Of a DNA stretch of 64,000 bases, positions 42,637 through 53,823 are shown in pieces. A model generated the notes under the pieces. It had not been told where the DNA came from. It did no database searches and was given only the letters and a program-made list of their open reading frames with translations. Origin of the DNA: Ustilago trichophora (taxonomy: Eukaryota > Basidiomycota > Ustilaginomycetes > Ustilaginales > Ustilaginaceae); NCBI GenBank assembly GCA_900323505.1, contig OOIN01000008.1, forward strand, positions 558,001-622,000. The letters are read 5' to 3'. The translations under genes and the position numbers were made by a program. How positions within the stretch are numbered: position 1 is the stretch's first letter; each line of letters opens with the position of its first letter.

Positions 42637-45600
42637 TTAGAGCGACTTGCAGAACGAGCAGTTCAGCTGGATGGTCGAAGAGAAGATCGCCGGCAAGATG
42701 ATCAACGCCAAGAAGACAGCGTAGGCGAACACAAAGAGGATCAAGTACCTCCACACGATCGACCTTCGCTGCTTTCGCTGTCGGAGCGAGAAGATGGGTG
42801 CGTGGATCTGCTTCGAGGGTCGCAGCCAGAAGAGCGCCGTCGAGTGCAGCTTGTCAAAGTACGGGATCAAGCAAGGCAGCGACAGACCGAACAGCAAGAT
42901 GTGTGCAGTCAAGAAATCAGCAGAGAAGAGCGACATCTCGATGATCTTGACCACAAACTCTCGAGCAGGCTGGCTGAAGGCGTGACCACCGAGACCACGG
43001 CCGTACCAGCGTCCCGTCCACCAAGCACGGTTGGTCTCGTCGTGCTTGAGCTCTCGCGAAAGCACCAAGGCGATCAGGATCTTGAAAATGGCTCGCTGGA
43101 TGGCAATCACCGCAATGATACCGAGAACGGCGTGCGAGGCGTTCCAGAGCTCGAGGAACCACAGGAACTCGAAGGCGACAATGACACCGACAACGGCAAG
43201 CACGTGCGCGATCGAAGCCATGATCGAACCAAACTTGGCGCAGCAGTTGTTGAGCGCAGGGCCGAGGAACATGCTGATCAGGAAGAGCACCAGAAGGATG
43301 GCGGCGTTCCAAACAATGGGACCGAGAGCAATGATGGCGATACGAACGATGGCACCCTGGGGCGGGTCTCCGGTCTGGTGGAAACTCTTGACAAAGGCGT
43401 AGGCGACCACAAAGATGACAGCAAGGCAGATGGGGAAGATGACCTCGGCGAAGAGGATGGTCCTCCAACCAGCACGAGGGACATCTCCGGCCAGCTTCTC
43501 GCTAGGGTGTCCAAGACGCTTCTTCTTGTAACCAGTGACCTTGGTTCGGCTAAGACGGCAGTATCCGATCCACGAGTTGGCGTGACTGCGGCTGTTACCA
43601 CGCGACATCCAGCGAAGGAACTCGCGGTAGTCGATGATGAAGTCCGAAGCAGAGAACTGGTGAGGGTTGAAGAGGAAGGGAGCGATGCAGAGCGCCAAGA
43701 TACTGATCCAGAAGTAGATCAGGTGAGGGATCCAGAGCGTAAGAGTGATGTAGAGGAGCAGCAACAAGAGGCGCATACCCGAGTAGATCGAAGGACCGGC
43801 GAATCGGCTGTAGAGCAGCGCGAAGCTCTGTCGAGTAGTAGCGAAACCACGACCGGTGGCAATGTAACGCGCACCGCCAAAAGTCAAGTTGCTGATGATC
43901 GAGTGCGAGTACGTCATGGTCGAGAACACCTCGAAGATGGGACTGAGACTCATAAAGTGCTTGGCCAGACGGATAAAGGCCGAGATGGCACCACGCTCCG
44001 AGAGCTCCTGCAAGAAGAGCGGCAAGAAGGCAATCATGAAGACGAGGAAGATCGAGATAATGGTACGCTTGATCCACAGGAAGACGGGGTTGAGGTAGTA
44101 GCAACCGCCCGTGCCCACAATGTACTCGCTGTTGGTGGTGGCGCACACGCGCAGCTGCGAGTTGAGCGTGCCGATGAAGACCATGGTGAACATGAAGAGC
44201 TGTACCGAGAGAATGACGAGGATGTTGTTGATGTGGAAACCGGGGTGACCGTAGTAGAAGGTGAGGAATCGATCGGCGGGGAGCTGCGTACCCAAGTAGT
44301 AGTACTCTCGGGAAAGCATCTGCTCACCCATTCCGTTACCAAGCTTGGTGGTGAAGTTCAAGATGGTACCGAAACCAAGGTCACGACCCTTACCGCACTG
44401 GTAGTACTCGACGTGCTTGATGCGACCACCTCGGCCGAAAGCGTTCATACCGGCGTAGATATCCTCGTTCAAGTGGAGACCCTTCTGCGCCTTGGACACA
44501 CCACCACGAGTGGTCATGAAGATGGTGTTGAGGAAATCGGGGTGGCCATAGTGCAGCTTACCACCGATCTGGGCGAGACCACGACCAGCCATAGTACCGA
44601 AGGTCTGTTCCTTACCGGCAGCAACGTCACCGAGGATACCAATGTTCTCGGAGAAGATGTACTCTCGGGCACCGAGAATGGCGACAGGAGCCTTGGCGAA
44701 TTCCTGGTGACCGGATCCGTAGGGGTTCTGGTTGGAGACGTTGAACGACTCGAACTCACCCAGCACGCTGCGGACCTTGAGACACTCCTCGAGGTAGTTG
44801 TCCTGGTTGGCATCGATGAGCTGTACGTATTCGCCGCGGTTGAAGATGATAGCGTGGTTCTGGTTGTCCGACTTTCCGTCACCGAGAATGGGGTTACCAG
44901 GCAGCTCGACGCGGAACTTGGGACGACGCTTTCCGTTGGGCAGGATCTCCGAATGACCATCCACGAGAGCCGAGAACCAGCGCGATTCGCCGCCCTCCTT
45001 GCGAGGAGCCTCTTCGTCGAGGTAAGCGATCTGCAGGTCAGGGTAGGCGCGGAGCAAGAACTCGGCGTTCTCCTGTTCCTCCTTGTTGAACTTGGAGTAT
45101 CGCTGCATGGAAATGACGAACTTGAACTTGCGGCGCGACATGCGTTCCAGCTCGCGCTCGAGCTTCTCGGTGTTGCCACCAAAGAGCTGAACGACCTCGG
45201 GGTTCTCGACACGGTAGAGGAGCTTGATAGCCTTGGAGTAGTTCATGAATCCGGACACGGTACGGTAGAGAGTCTGGGCACGGAGCGAGGACCAGATACG
45301 CGTTCGCAGCGTGTACTCGGGCGCAGCCGACTTGAAACCGATGCAGTAGAAGGGAAGGTCGTCCGCCTTGGCCGAATTCTTGGTGCCGGACTTTTCGTCG
45401 CTGTCCCCACCGAAGGGCGAGTTCCCTCCGAAGCCCTGCGACTCTTCAGCGAGAATCTTGGTATCCTTGACGAAATTGTCCCATTCGACGGGGTGAAGCT
45501 GCTTGAGGTACTCGAGCAGGGTGACGCGCGTGTTCTGGTCCTCCTCGCGAATAATCTCACGAAGCGAAAGCAGGATCTTTTCCGAGTAGTGGGGCACGAG

Positions 45601-47997
45601 AACGGTGAATGTGGGCATGGCGTCGATGGGGAGCGGCTCGGGAAGGGCAGTGGTGAGCGACTGAGCAAAGAAGCTGATTCGGCGCTCGGCCTCGGATCCC
45701 TTGGGGAAGAACTCGGGCTTGATTCCCTTGTCGGTCTGGCTGATGAAGAAGGTAGGGGCACGAAGAGTACGCTTGCCGTTCTCGCCAGCAGGCACCTGGT
45801 GGTAGAGGAGCTTCTGAACGTGGTCGATCGAGAGCAAGTGCTCACGATACATCGAGATGATGATGGCGTTCCAGACCTGCGAGACGAGCACCTTGGGCTT
45901 GTACTTGATCTCCATGTCGGCGGTAGCGAGCAGCTTGGCATAGATCCGCTTGGGCAATCGCTGGAAGATGTCGGACCAGGGCGTCCAGATGGAAAGACCC
46001 ATGTGGAACGACCAACCAATCGAGAAGACCGTGTTCCAAATGACGTACCACAAGAAAGTGTCGAGGAAGAAGAGACTGAGATCCATGATGGTCATGAAGG
46101 TCAAAGCGAACGCGGGCTGGTTGGAGCAGAGGGCGGTGCCGAAGTACTTGTCACTGCATCCCTGCACCTTCATGGTGATCATGACAGCCAGAGGATCACG
46201 GAAGGAGAGGGTCAAGAAGAAGTAGGATTCGGTGAGCTTGCATCCAAAGATGAGCACCCAAAGCAAGATCGAGACGGCTCGGTGGCTCTTGACGAGGGGA
46301 GCATACGAAGCAGTAAAGGTCTGGTTGGCCAGATACTTGCGCGCCTTGCCTGCGACACGGTCTCCAAACATTCGGCCCGAGGGGACGATGGAGAAGAGTG
46401 CGGTGATGCATCCGGCGACAGCGAGGTGGACAATGGCAATAATGTTGGCAATGTTGCCCTTGTTGTTGAAGCCAAAGACGTAGACAGCGGGGGCAACAGT
46501 GAGAGCAAGGCAGATGGCCAGGAAGATCATGCGGCGCATCAAGTGGCTCGTGTTGTTCCAGGTGGTGGGGATGTAGGAGAACTCGGCCATGGTGGCAGCA
46601 ATCATGATGAGAGACGAGACGGCACCTCCGAGACCAGCCGCCGAGAGCGACTCGGCCGTGGTGGGGTTTCGCGAGCGTGCGTAGATCTTGGGAGCGTTGT
46701 AGGCCGTGTAGTAGAAGAAGACGGAGATATGAAGGATCCAGATACGGTTGAAGTTGACGAGCAAGTGGAAGAAGGAACGCTTCTCCTTGTACGTCTTGAA
46801 GAAAACGCGAGGCCAGTCAATCTTGTCAAACTTCATGAAACGCTGGCTTGGAGGCACATCGACGAGGCGGGTCTTGTCGTTCAATACGATCCTGCCAATG
46901 CCCTCGGGGTACCAGAAGAGCTGGTTGACATCGTCGTATCCGATAATCTTGTCGTGATCCTTCTCCTTCTTGACGAACTTGCCGTCAACCACCTCGAAGA
47001 CCTGGTCACGGAGGAAACGGTAGAGAGGCTTGACGACAGCGCGCAGGTAGAGACCTTCAGGGACGGGCTCCATGCGGTTCTGGCACTCTGGCGAGCGGTA
47101 GTAGTCGTCGGCACACTTGAAGATGAAGCAGAGACACTCAGGCACGAATCGGACCTGACCACCTTCACCCCAGCAGAGGAGGTAGAGCGCGACCTGACGT
47201 GTGCGGTCGTAATCGCTCATCTTGAGCATGGCGTCTCTCCAGCGTGCCGAAGCGGTCTGAAGCGACTTGGCACTGGCAGTCTGAAGCTTGGCAGCGGCGC
47301 TACCTGCGTTGCGGCCACGGTTGGCCATGCTGGCTGCGCGGGCAAGACCGGGGTTCTGCACCTTGCCGATGGCATCGTCGAGGTCGAGCTGAGCGGCAAA
47401 GTACCACTTGCGGTAGTTGGCATGCTCGCCACCAATGTAATCGGCGTGGATGGTCATGAGAGCCTGCTGGGGGGTCATGCGACTGGAGCGCGAGTCGAGC
47501 ATGATCATGAGGTGGTCGTACATGTTGCGCATGTTGTCGCGCTGGAAACCGAACTTGTTGGCCAAGTCGATAAAGATGTCTTCGATCTCTTCCTTGGCGA
47601 GCGGGATGTTGTGTTCGGCGGTCCAAGCCGGGTAAGGCTCACGCTGGCGGTATCCGCCACCTGCATCGCCGCCTGGGTAAGGACTCGAGATGCCCGAAGG
47701 AGCGTACGAACCCTGGCCGAACTGCGAGCCGGGACCAGGGGTGTAGCCCCGCTGGGCAGACTCGGCAGAGTAGGCGTAGCTCTCCTTGTAAGCGCCGCCT
47801 TCGTACGAGTCGGCGTCGTAACCGTGACCGGGGATGAGTTCACCATCGGAGCGTTCCGATGCGTAGGTATCTCTGCGTTCGTTGGGGAAGTAGCTTGCTT
47901 CGCTGCCTTGGTCCTCGTGGAAAGCAGCGCCTGCGAAAGGGTTCATGGGCGGCTGCTGTTGCGGTGGAGGACCGCCAGCGCCGTGATGGGACGACAT
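42637..47997 (-). CDS. Beta-1,3-glucan synthase catalytic subunit Fks1 (GT48)
   Basis: Plasma-membrane enzyme polymerising UDP-glucose into wall beta-1,3-glucan under Rho1 control. Single exon of 1786 residues from ATG 47997. The first 125 residues are Gly/Tyr/Ser/Pro-rich, followed by the Fks1 domain (YPAWTAEHNIPLAKEEIEDI). About six spans precede and about ten follow the large cytosolic catalytic region, which includes GKSDNQNHAIIFNRGEYVQL, GGKLHYGHPDFLNTIFMTTR and HLNEDIYAGMNAFGRGGRIK. Hot spot 1 for echinocandins reads FLTLSFRDPL (594-603), and hot spot 2 lies around LWIKRTII (Trp1308). Codon bias is strong: the opposite strand is open for 5.3 kb because TTA, CTA and TCA are avoided. It is divergent from GAS1. 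Confidence 0.98.
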   Translation of the reverse strand: MSSHHGAGGPPPQQQPPMNPFAGAAFHEDQGSEASYFPNERRDTYASERSDGELIPGHGYDADSYEGGAYKESYAYSAESAQRGYTPGPGSQFGQGSYAPSGISSPYPGGDAGGGYRQREPYPAWTAEHNIPLAKEEIEDIFIDLANKFGFQRDNMRNMYDHLMIMLDSRSSRMTPQQALMTIHADYIGGEHANYRKWYFAAQLDLDDAIGKVQNPGLARAASMANRGRNAGSAAAKLQTASAKSLQTASARWRDAMLKMSDYDRTRQVALYLLCWGEGGQVRFVPECLCFIFKCADDYYRSPECQNRMEPVPEGLYLRAVVKPLYRFLRDQVFEVVDGKFVKKEKDHDKIIGYDDVNQLFWYPEGIGRIVLNDKTRLVDVPPSQRFMKFDKIDWPRVFFKTYKEKRSFFHLLVNFNRIWILHISVFFYYTAYNAPKIYARSRNPTTAESLSAAGLGGAVSSLIMIAATMAEFSYIPTTWNNTSHLMRRMIFLAICLALTVAPAVYVFGFNNKGNIANIIAIVHLAVAGCITALFSIVPSGRMFGDRVAGKARKYLANQTFTASYAPLVKSHRAVSILLWVLIFGCKLTESYFFLTLSFRDPLAVMITMKVQGCSDKYFGTALCSNQPAFALTFMTIMDLSLFFLDTFLWYVIWNTVFSIGWSFHMGLSIWTPWSDIFQRLPKRIYAKLLATADMEIKYKPKVLVSQVWNAIIISMYREHLLSIDHVQKLLYHQVPAGENGKRTLRAPTFFISQTDKGIKPEFFPKGSEAERRISFFAQSLTTALPEPLPIDAMPTFTVLVPHYSEKILLSLREIIREEDQNTRVTLLEYLKQLHPVEWDNFVKDTKILAEESQGFGGNSPFGGDSDEKSGTKNSAKADDLPFYCIGFKSAAPEYTLRTRIWSSLRAQTLYRTVSGFMNYSKAIKLLYRVENPEVVQLFGGNTEKLERELERMSRRKFKFVISMQRYSKFNKEEQENAEFLLRAYPDLQIAYLDEEAPRKEGGESRWFSALVDGHSEILPNGKRRPKFRVELPGNPILGDGKSDNQNHAIIFNRGEYVQLIDANQDNYLEECLKVRSVLGEFESFNVSNQNPYGSGHQEFAKAPVAILGAREYIFSENIGILGDVAAGKEQTFGTMAGRGLAQIGGKLHYGHPDFLNTIFMTTRGGVSKAQKGLHLNEDIYAGMNAFGRGGRIKHVEYYQCGKGRDLGFGTILNFTTKLGNGMGEQMLSREYYYLGTQLPADRFLTFYYGHPGFHINNILVILSVQLFMFTMVFIGTLNSQLRVCATTNSEYIVGTGGCYYLNPVFLWIKRTIISIFLVFMIAFLPLFLQELSERGAISAFIRLAKHFMSLSPIFEVFSTMTYSHSIISNLTFGGARYIATGRGFATTRQSFALLYSRFAGPSIYSGMRLLLLLLYITLTLWIPHLIYFWISILALCIAPFLFNPHQFSASDFIIDYREFLRWMSRGNSRSHANSWIGYCRLSRTKVTGYKKKRLGHPSEKLAGDVPRAGWRTILFAEVIFPICLAVIFVVAYAFVKSFHQTGDPPQGAIVRIAIIALGPIVWNAAILLVLFLISMFLGPALNNCCAKFGSIMASIAHVLAVVGVIVAFEFLWFLELWNASHAVLGIIAVIAIQRAIFKILIALVLSRELKHDETNRAWWTGRWYGRGLGGHAFSQPAREFVVKIIEMSLFSADFLTAHILLFGLSLPCLIPYFDKLHSTALFWLRPSKQIHAPIFSLRQRKQRRSIVWRYLILFVFAYAVFLALIILPAIFSSTIQLNCSFCKSL

Positions 47998-49360
47998 CCC
48001 GTATCAATTGGTTGTGTTGATGATGATGGCGATAACGCGCCTTTGACGATGATTGAAGGGGTAGTCGACAGTCGAATGGGATGCTGAAACGAGAGAGACG
48101 GTCAAGTTGAGGTGTTGTCTATTGCGAGCCTATCAAAGGACATGCGCAAGTTTGACTGTAGTAAGAGGTGGCTACTGGAGCAGATGATGGCGCAACGAAC
48201 AGAGTGTGTTTGTCTGCGGTTGATGAAGACGTTAAGGTGGAAAGATGTTGCGAAGAGTCGAGATGACCGGATCGACGAGTGGATGATGATCGATGCAACC
48301 GTCTGGGTCTGAACGAGAGGGTGATGAGGAAGAGGTTGACGATGACCAGCAGAGTCGAATGGTCGGTGTTGACTCGTCTGTTGTCGAATCGACCTTTGAC
48401 TGCGAGACCTCTGATGGCTTGGTGTAGTGGAAGGTCGTAAGAGAGAGAAAGGCTTTAGGAAGGAAGAAAAGGTGAAAGGAGAGATGGAGTAAGGATGGCG
48501 AAGACGGAATCCTGTCGATCTGGGGATCACGGTCGAGTGGAACGAAAGAATCAATCAATCAATCGATACGAAAGGGAGAGAGAGAGAGAGAGAGAGAGAG
48601 GAGGAGTGGCCATTTGATAGACTTGGCTCGACTAGGCAGTCAAAAAGGCAGCAAAGAGAGAGAGGCAGAGAGAGGCAGAGAGAGGCAGAGAGAGTTGACA
48701 GCAGAACGATGTTGCGCAGGTCGCAGTTTCAGCTTCACACGTTCGGGGCAGCAGCAACAGCAGCAGCAGCGCATCCAAGGCGCAGAGACGCAAAAGGCAC
48801 AGAGACAGTGCAACAAAAGCGCAACAAAAAGAGAGGGGCTGGCCAACTGGCCAAACTGGCTGGCTAAATGACAGCTTCAGGGGCAGCAGCAGAGGCACAG
48901 AGAGAGAGAGAAAGAAAGACAGACAGACCCGAACTGCACAGCACAGCCAGCAGACACACACACACACTCTCTCTCTCTCTCTCTCTCTCTGGAAAGCGCA
49001 CGCCGAGCCAGGCGCAGCTGAATTTGCAAGGCGCAGAGGCACAGCTAGACAAGAAAACAAAAAACAATTGAATTTCCAAAAGAAAAGTTGCGTAAAGTCA
49101 CGCAGAGACCAAAGAAAAAAAGGATGCTGTTCTGCGTGTGCTTTGCTTTGAATTCAAGATGAACAATCAACATGCCTTGACGGCTGCGGTCGGCGCGGTC
49201 GACTGCAGACCACAACAATGAAATGAAAACAGAAGCGAGCCAAGCACCAGAGTTTGCAAAAGCGCGCCGAGCCAAAGGGGCAACGATGCGCACGCAGAAT
49301 TTTTTTTTTTTTTTTTTTGTGCTGGATTATTGGGAGGCAGAGGCAGAGGCAGAGGATACT

Positions 49361-49374
49361 GTACTGTACAGTAC
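49361..49374. repeat. Perfect 14 bp palindrome GTACTGTACAGTAC
   Basis: It reads identically on both strands. A 12 bp core of it recurs at 53220-53231, and half-sites recur at other intergenic places. Confidence 0.8.
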
Positions 49375-49621
49375 CATAAACACCGACCGGCCATAAACCG
49401 CCAGGGTGCAGGGATGCAGAGCCTCAGGGGCTCGCGATGTGCTAGTCAATCAAGCCAGCACATCGCTTGACACATCTCGTCGAAGTGTGAGAGAGTAGAG
49501 TAGACGCGTTGCTCCGAGCCAGGGCGAGTTTCGAGAGCTTCTAGGGCAGGAGGCGAGAGGCCTACACTGCAAAGAAATCAAGGCGTCAGAAGAGAGAAAG
49601 CAGCGGAAACATTTCAAAGCG

Positions 49622-49652
<31 letters not shown>
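49622..49652. repeat. Poly(A) tract, 31 nt
   Basis: Uninterrupted A run in the FKS1-GAS1 intergenic region. Confidence 0.95.
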
Positions 49653-49654
<2 letters not shown>

Positions 49655-51161
49655 TCGAAACTTTTGGTGCAAGAGAAGCCAACACGCCGATCGGGACATC
49701 CCATCACTGCTCAATTGCCTCACGATTCTTCAGGCTGTGCGCAGAACACACACACAGAACGAATTACAAACTTTCAAGTCACAACCCTTTCCTTCCTCTC
49801 CGTAAATCACATCTCAAATTTCTCAAACTTTGTATTTTCGAGTTCGTCACTTCACATGTGGTTTTTGGTCGAAAAGGACAACAACAACAGACCAAAAAAG
49901 TTCACCGCGCCTCCCTGACCCTGGAGAAAGGACGTCTTACTCCGCTGCGCGTCTTCTTTGCTGCGTAGGTAATTTTTTGGCTCTTGTCCCTTCTACACCT
50001 TGTCTTTTGCATCGCTTTCTGAGATATGGTCAATCAAATCTACCTTTGTTGCTCAAAGGCGATTCTTGTTTGCGAGCAAAAGGGTCGTTGTGGCCAAGCA
50101 CATGAAGAGGTGCTCCGACGCCGATAACGTCTCGCAGCAACCACATTACTGGACAATCCGACGAAGAGAGGGCAATGAAATGTCATGACAAGCAGGCGTC
50201 GGTCCGACGTGCGTCCTCCGAAGAATTCAAAGACCGTCCGTCGGGAGTGCGTCACCTGTAGTTAGCCTCACACTAACACTGACGGTTCGAAATTTGTTGC
50301 CCAATACAGTACCTGCTCTGTTGCTCGGGGCTCGTTTTGCCTTGCACGATCGGCCAAGATCACTCTTCTTGGCACTACTTGGCTAGGAACGTTGCTCGCT
50401 AGAACTCGACAGGTTGTACCACTTGGTGGTGGGAAGAAGATCTGTACCAGTGCACGCTGTAGTGCTGTAACGGTGACTGCGGTTCATGTTGGTCAAGACA
50501 GGCAGTTCGTGTAAGTTAACATTTGTAACCGGACTTACGCAGAGTTGCATGCCGCACCGCGCGCTGTTGGTCTTGAAACAAACCCTCTCACGCTGCCGCC
50601 GATGGCTTCCCGATCAAACCTGTCCCTCAATTTTACACTGTACGGCCAGAAGAAGCGACATCATCGTTGTGCTACGGGTCGGCTTCATGAGATGATCCCA
50701 CAAGATCCGATGAAAAGCTGCCTCCGCAACGATCGAGGGCTGCTCATGAATACCGAGCCCTCCTTTTTGTTGAAGAAGGTTTACCGCGTGCGCTGAGCAT
50801 CATCGCCATTCCTTCTGAACGTTGGTCAACGTCTGGAAGCTATCTCCAGACGTAGCGAAACACACAAACTTCCGTTTGGCATCGTTCAACAATTGACCGG
50901 GATCGACAGAGTCCGCAATAGTTACCACGCAAACGATCTGCAAGCCATCATCACGACCCTCGACTTGGTTGACAACAGCCGCTTTGTGCGACGGCGAATT
51001 ACGGTACTGTACTCTCAAAGAGTGGAACAAAGGTGCTAAGGCGACGACAGATCGACGCTGCATGATGCAGTTCCATGCTTTGTCGTTGCCAGCGAGGCGT
51101 TTTTTGTTTTTTGTTTTTTTCTCTCTCTCCTCTCTTCTCGTGGTAGCAGTCGACGTTTGGA

Positions 51162-51548
51162 ATGTCCTTTGTTCAACAGCGTGGGGAGATCGACAAGAAC
51201 CCTCTTTTGAACGAATCCCTCCTGCCGAGGTGGAAGGAAATGTCCGATGAGCGGAGGTACAGTCTGTTGGCTCTCGTGCGAATTCAGGTCAGATTAGAGA
51301 GGATGTCCTATGGTGTCGGAGCGTCGGGTCTCGACGTCGTTTGGGAGACTTCTGACGCTCAGCTCGACCAGCTTTTGCTCTGCGTTCAGGCTATGACAAG
51401 CAACCGCCTTGTCATACCTGAGGTTGCTGTTATCCGTACTGTTTGGTTGTGTGACAGCTGGTGCCAAAGCCACGTGCGCCATGTCACTGGTGTGAGACTG
51501 CTCAGGCTAACACTTTTGGGCTCCAAAATTCGACATTTCGAGCCTTGA
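51162..51548 (+). CDS. Possible unknown protein, 128 codons
   Basis: ATG 51162 opens a 128-codon frame. The first 100 residues have ordinary protein composition (for example LLPRWKEMSDERRYSLLALV and LDQLLLCVQAMTSNRL). An acceptor-like T/C-rich stretch ending GTAGCAG lies just upstream. The last 25 residues look random, so an unseen intron is possible. I recognise no family. It could equally be chance. Confidence 0.3.
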   Translation: MSFVQQRGEIDKNPLLNESLLPRWKEMSDERRYSLLALVRIQVRLERMSYGVGASGLDVVWETSDAQLDQLLLCVQAMTSNRLVIPEVAVIRTVWLCDSWCQSHVRHVTGVRLLRLTLLGSKIRHFEP

Positions 51549-51557
51549 TTTTCGTCC

Positions 51558-51559
<2 letters not shown>

Positions 51560-51596
<37 letters not shown>
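51560..51596. repeat. Poly(T) tract, 37 nt
   Basis: Uninterrupted T run 12 nt after the end of the weak frame at 51162-51548. Confidence 0.95.
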
Positions 51597-52416
51597 CCAA
51601 GAAAAAGGTGCGCTGCAACCCAATCCCAAGTAGTCACATTGACTGACAGGATCGACCTGGACAATGACGGCAAGCAAGCAATCCTACAAACCGCCGTGCA
51701 CGGCGGCAATGCGCCTTCAGCCCACAGTCTTCCAGTATGACAGCCGACCGTGCAGAGCCGCACAGCATGCCAAAGTGACAGCGGATCGGGGATGCTTACG
51801 AAAGAGCCGTGTACACAGCATCACGCGCCAAGAGACGTGACTTGAAGCGACAGCGCCAAGAGCCTTGCCTGCATTTGTCTCACCCACCTCTTTCACTTGA
51901 TCGCCGCCAACAGCGGTCGCAGTGTTCAGATCTGCCAAGCCTGCACGGGCGTAGCGAGCATCCTTGAGCCAAGATGATTCGTGATCAAAGCGAGGGTGGA
52001 CCAAGTTGTCATGCTTTTGGGCGGACACAGCCACACACGCAATACACCTTCGTGTCAGATTTAGACTGTTACAAAGCGGACCCTGGCGTGGTCTTTGTGA
52101 TTACTGGTTTGGAGCGAGCCGTCGAAGCTGATCGTGGCTGATCGTCAATCTTACTTGCCGGGATGCGATGCACGAGAGCATCGATGACCAGATTGTAGGA
52201 TATACAGTAGGTGCTGTACGAACAACGGAAAGGATACGTCGGAGGTCGTTGGGTGCCACTGTTCATGCGGGTTGAGCAGAAGTGGTGCAAGGCATCAGCG
52301 ATCGACGTATCAGCTTCAAATGCAAAGCCGCACGCCTGGCTACGATTTTTTTCTTTTTACCTCTGACACGGGGCATATCCAAAAACGCGCCCCTCGAGAG
52401 GAAGAGTGAGACCAAA

Positions 52417-52629
52417 ATGCCAAGGCTTTGCAGTCAACTTCTCTTCTTCTTCCTCACCACTTCAGCCCATCGTTCTTGTGAAGAAGGAGGCTTTGACAAG
52501 TGTACAATGACGAAGGCAGGGCCACAAGGGGCAAACAGGTATTCCGACCACACGCGTGTGTGTGTCTGTGTAGCCTCGGAACGCGACGACGAGTCTGTGG
52601 CTGGTCTGGCCCCTGAACCAATTGAATGA
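52417..52629 (+). CDS. Possible small secreted cysteine-containing protein
   Basis: 70 residues from ATG 52417. The N-terminus MPRLCSQLLFFFLTTSAHRS is hydrophobic and resembles a short signal peptide. Four further cysteines follow (SCEEGGFDKC and VCVC), with an acidic end. Size and layout resemble small secreted fungal proteins. No homolog is recognised, there is no promoter evidence, and the GTGTGTGTCTGTG stretch inside is simple sequence, so this is weak. Confidence 0.25.
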   Translation: MPRLCSQLLFFFLTTSAHRSCEEGGFDKCTMTKAGPQGANRYSDHTRVCVCVASERDDESVAGLAPEPIE

Positions 52630-53219
52630 ATGCGGGGGCTGCACCTCAGGCACACGGAGACGCTTACCCTTTTGCAGACGCGTGAACGCAGTTGGGTTCG
52701 GCGAACCAATTTAGAGCTTGCTTGTTTCGTTTCCACTCTAACTTACCGCTTCCGCTCGTGCCCGGATCTCACAAACACTTCTAGGCTCCCCTCTGGATCA
52801 AGCTAGTCGAATCCAAACACAGACCAAGCTATGGAGGAAGGAGGAGATCAGCCCAAGAGGCAGTCTACGCAATCTCGAAGAGAGTTGAGTCGAATGTGCG
52901 GTCTGAATTGAAAGAGGTAAAAGAAAAGAGAAAAGACCCAAAAAAAGCCCTTTTCCCGAGCTGGCGGATCTACCGACTCCTTACATTGTCCACACTTGCC
53001 AAACACATGACACAGGCATCCTCTCGAAACAGACACTACTCTGAACAGCGAGATTCTTTGAATCGAATCGAATCAACTCGAATAGACTCGACTGAATTTG
53101 ACCTTGTGTGGTCGGAAGTGCCGAATTCCCATTGCCAAGGAAGGGGGACAGCCGCCAAGCTAAGCGAACCATTCACGATATTTCGTGCTTTGCGCGCTGT
53201 GTACTGCGATACAGCACAA

Positions 53220-53231
53220 TACTGTACAGTA
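53220..53231. repeat. 12 bp palindrome TACTGTACAGTA
   Basis: About 600 nt upstream of the GAS1 start. It shares its core with the 14 bp palindrome at 49361-49374. Confidence 0.8.
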
Positions 53232-53823
53232 CACACACTCTCGGACCTGCCGCTAGTCAGGGCAAAGACAATCGCTTATGCAGCGTTAAGAGAAAGTATA
53301 CAATCCACACACTTCTCTCGGCTTGCTCGACACACTGTCCAATATCGTAGCATAGTACAAGCCGAAACCGAGCTAGATCCAAAATGCCAACGGAAGCGTT
53401 TGGGTGAGAGAAAAGAGACCCTGAAGAGGCAGGCGTGTGCACCTTGTTTGCTTAGTGTGCTGCTGCTGCTGCTGCTGCTTTTCGGTTTAAGGCTCCGATA
53501 TAGAGTGTCCTCGGAACACCTCTTCCTCGTCCAGAACACGCCACTCTCTCTCCGACACACAAAGACCAACAAGGGGCAGTGTTCCTCCTTCTCTTCCCCC
53601 TTTGCTCAGCCACCTTACTCTTGGCGCTTCCGCTTTTCCCCCACGCTTCCGACGCTCAACCAAAAGCTCGGTCGGGTCTGCAAAGACCTCTCTACTCCAC
53701 AACATCATCCTCATCTCACCTCGTCTTTGCTCCACCATCTTGCTTTTTGCATTCTACACCCTCCTATCCTTCCTTGCTGACGTGCTTCCGCATACACGCA
53801 GCATCGCACACTAGCAAAAAACC

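Larger units (their letters stand above)
47998..53823. other. 5.8 kb divergent region between FKS1 and GAS1
   Basis: The longest gap in the window. It contains GA and AG runs (48579-48600, 48657-48694), TC DNA (48966-48990), a T19 run (49300-49318), an A31 run (49622-49652), a T37 run (51560-51596), palindromes built on GTACTGTAC (49361-49374, 53220-53231) and GTACTGTAC at 51004-51012. Three weak coding candidates are listed separately or in the findings. Just before GAS1, CTGAC and CATACACGCAG (ending near 53801) look like the end of a 5'-UTR intron. Confidence 0.5.

Noticed and set aside
42802..48087. A 1761-codon open reading frame antisense to FKS1
   Set aside because: It is in codon register opposite FKS1 and is open only because TTA, CTA and TCA codons are avoided in this highly biased gene. 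Its Glu/Asp/Val-rich translation has no domain. Similar mirror frames lie opposite citrate synthase and RPL19.
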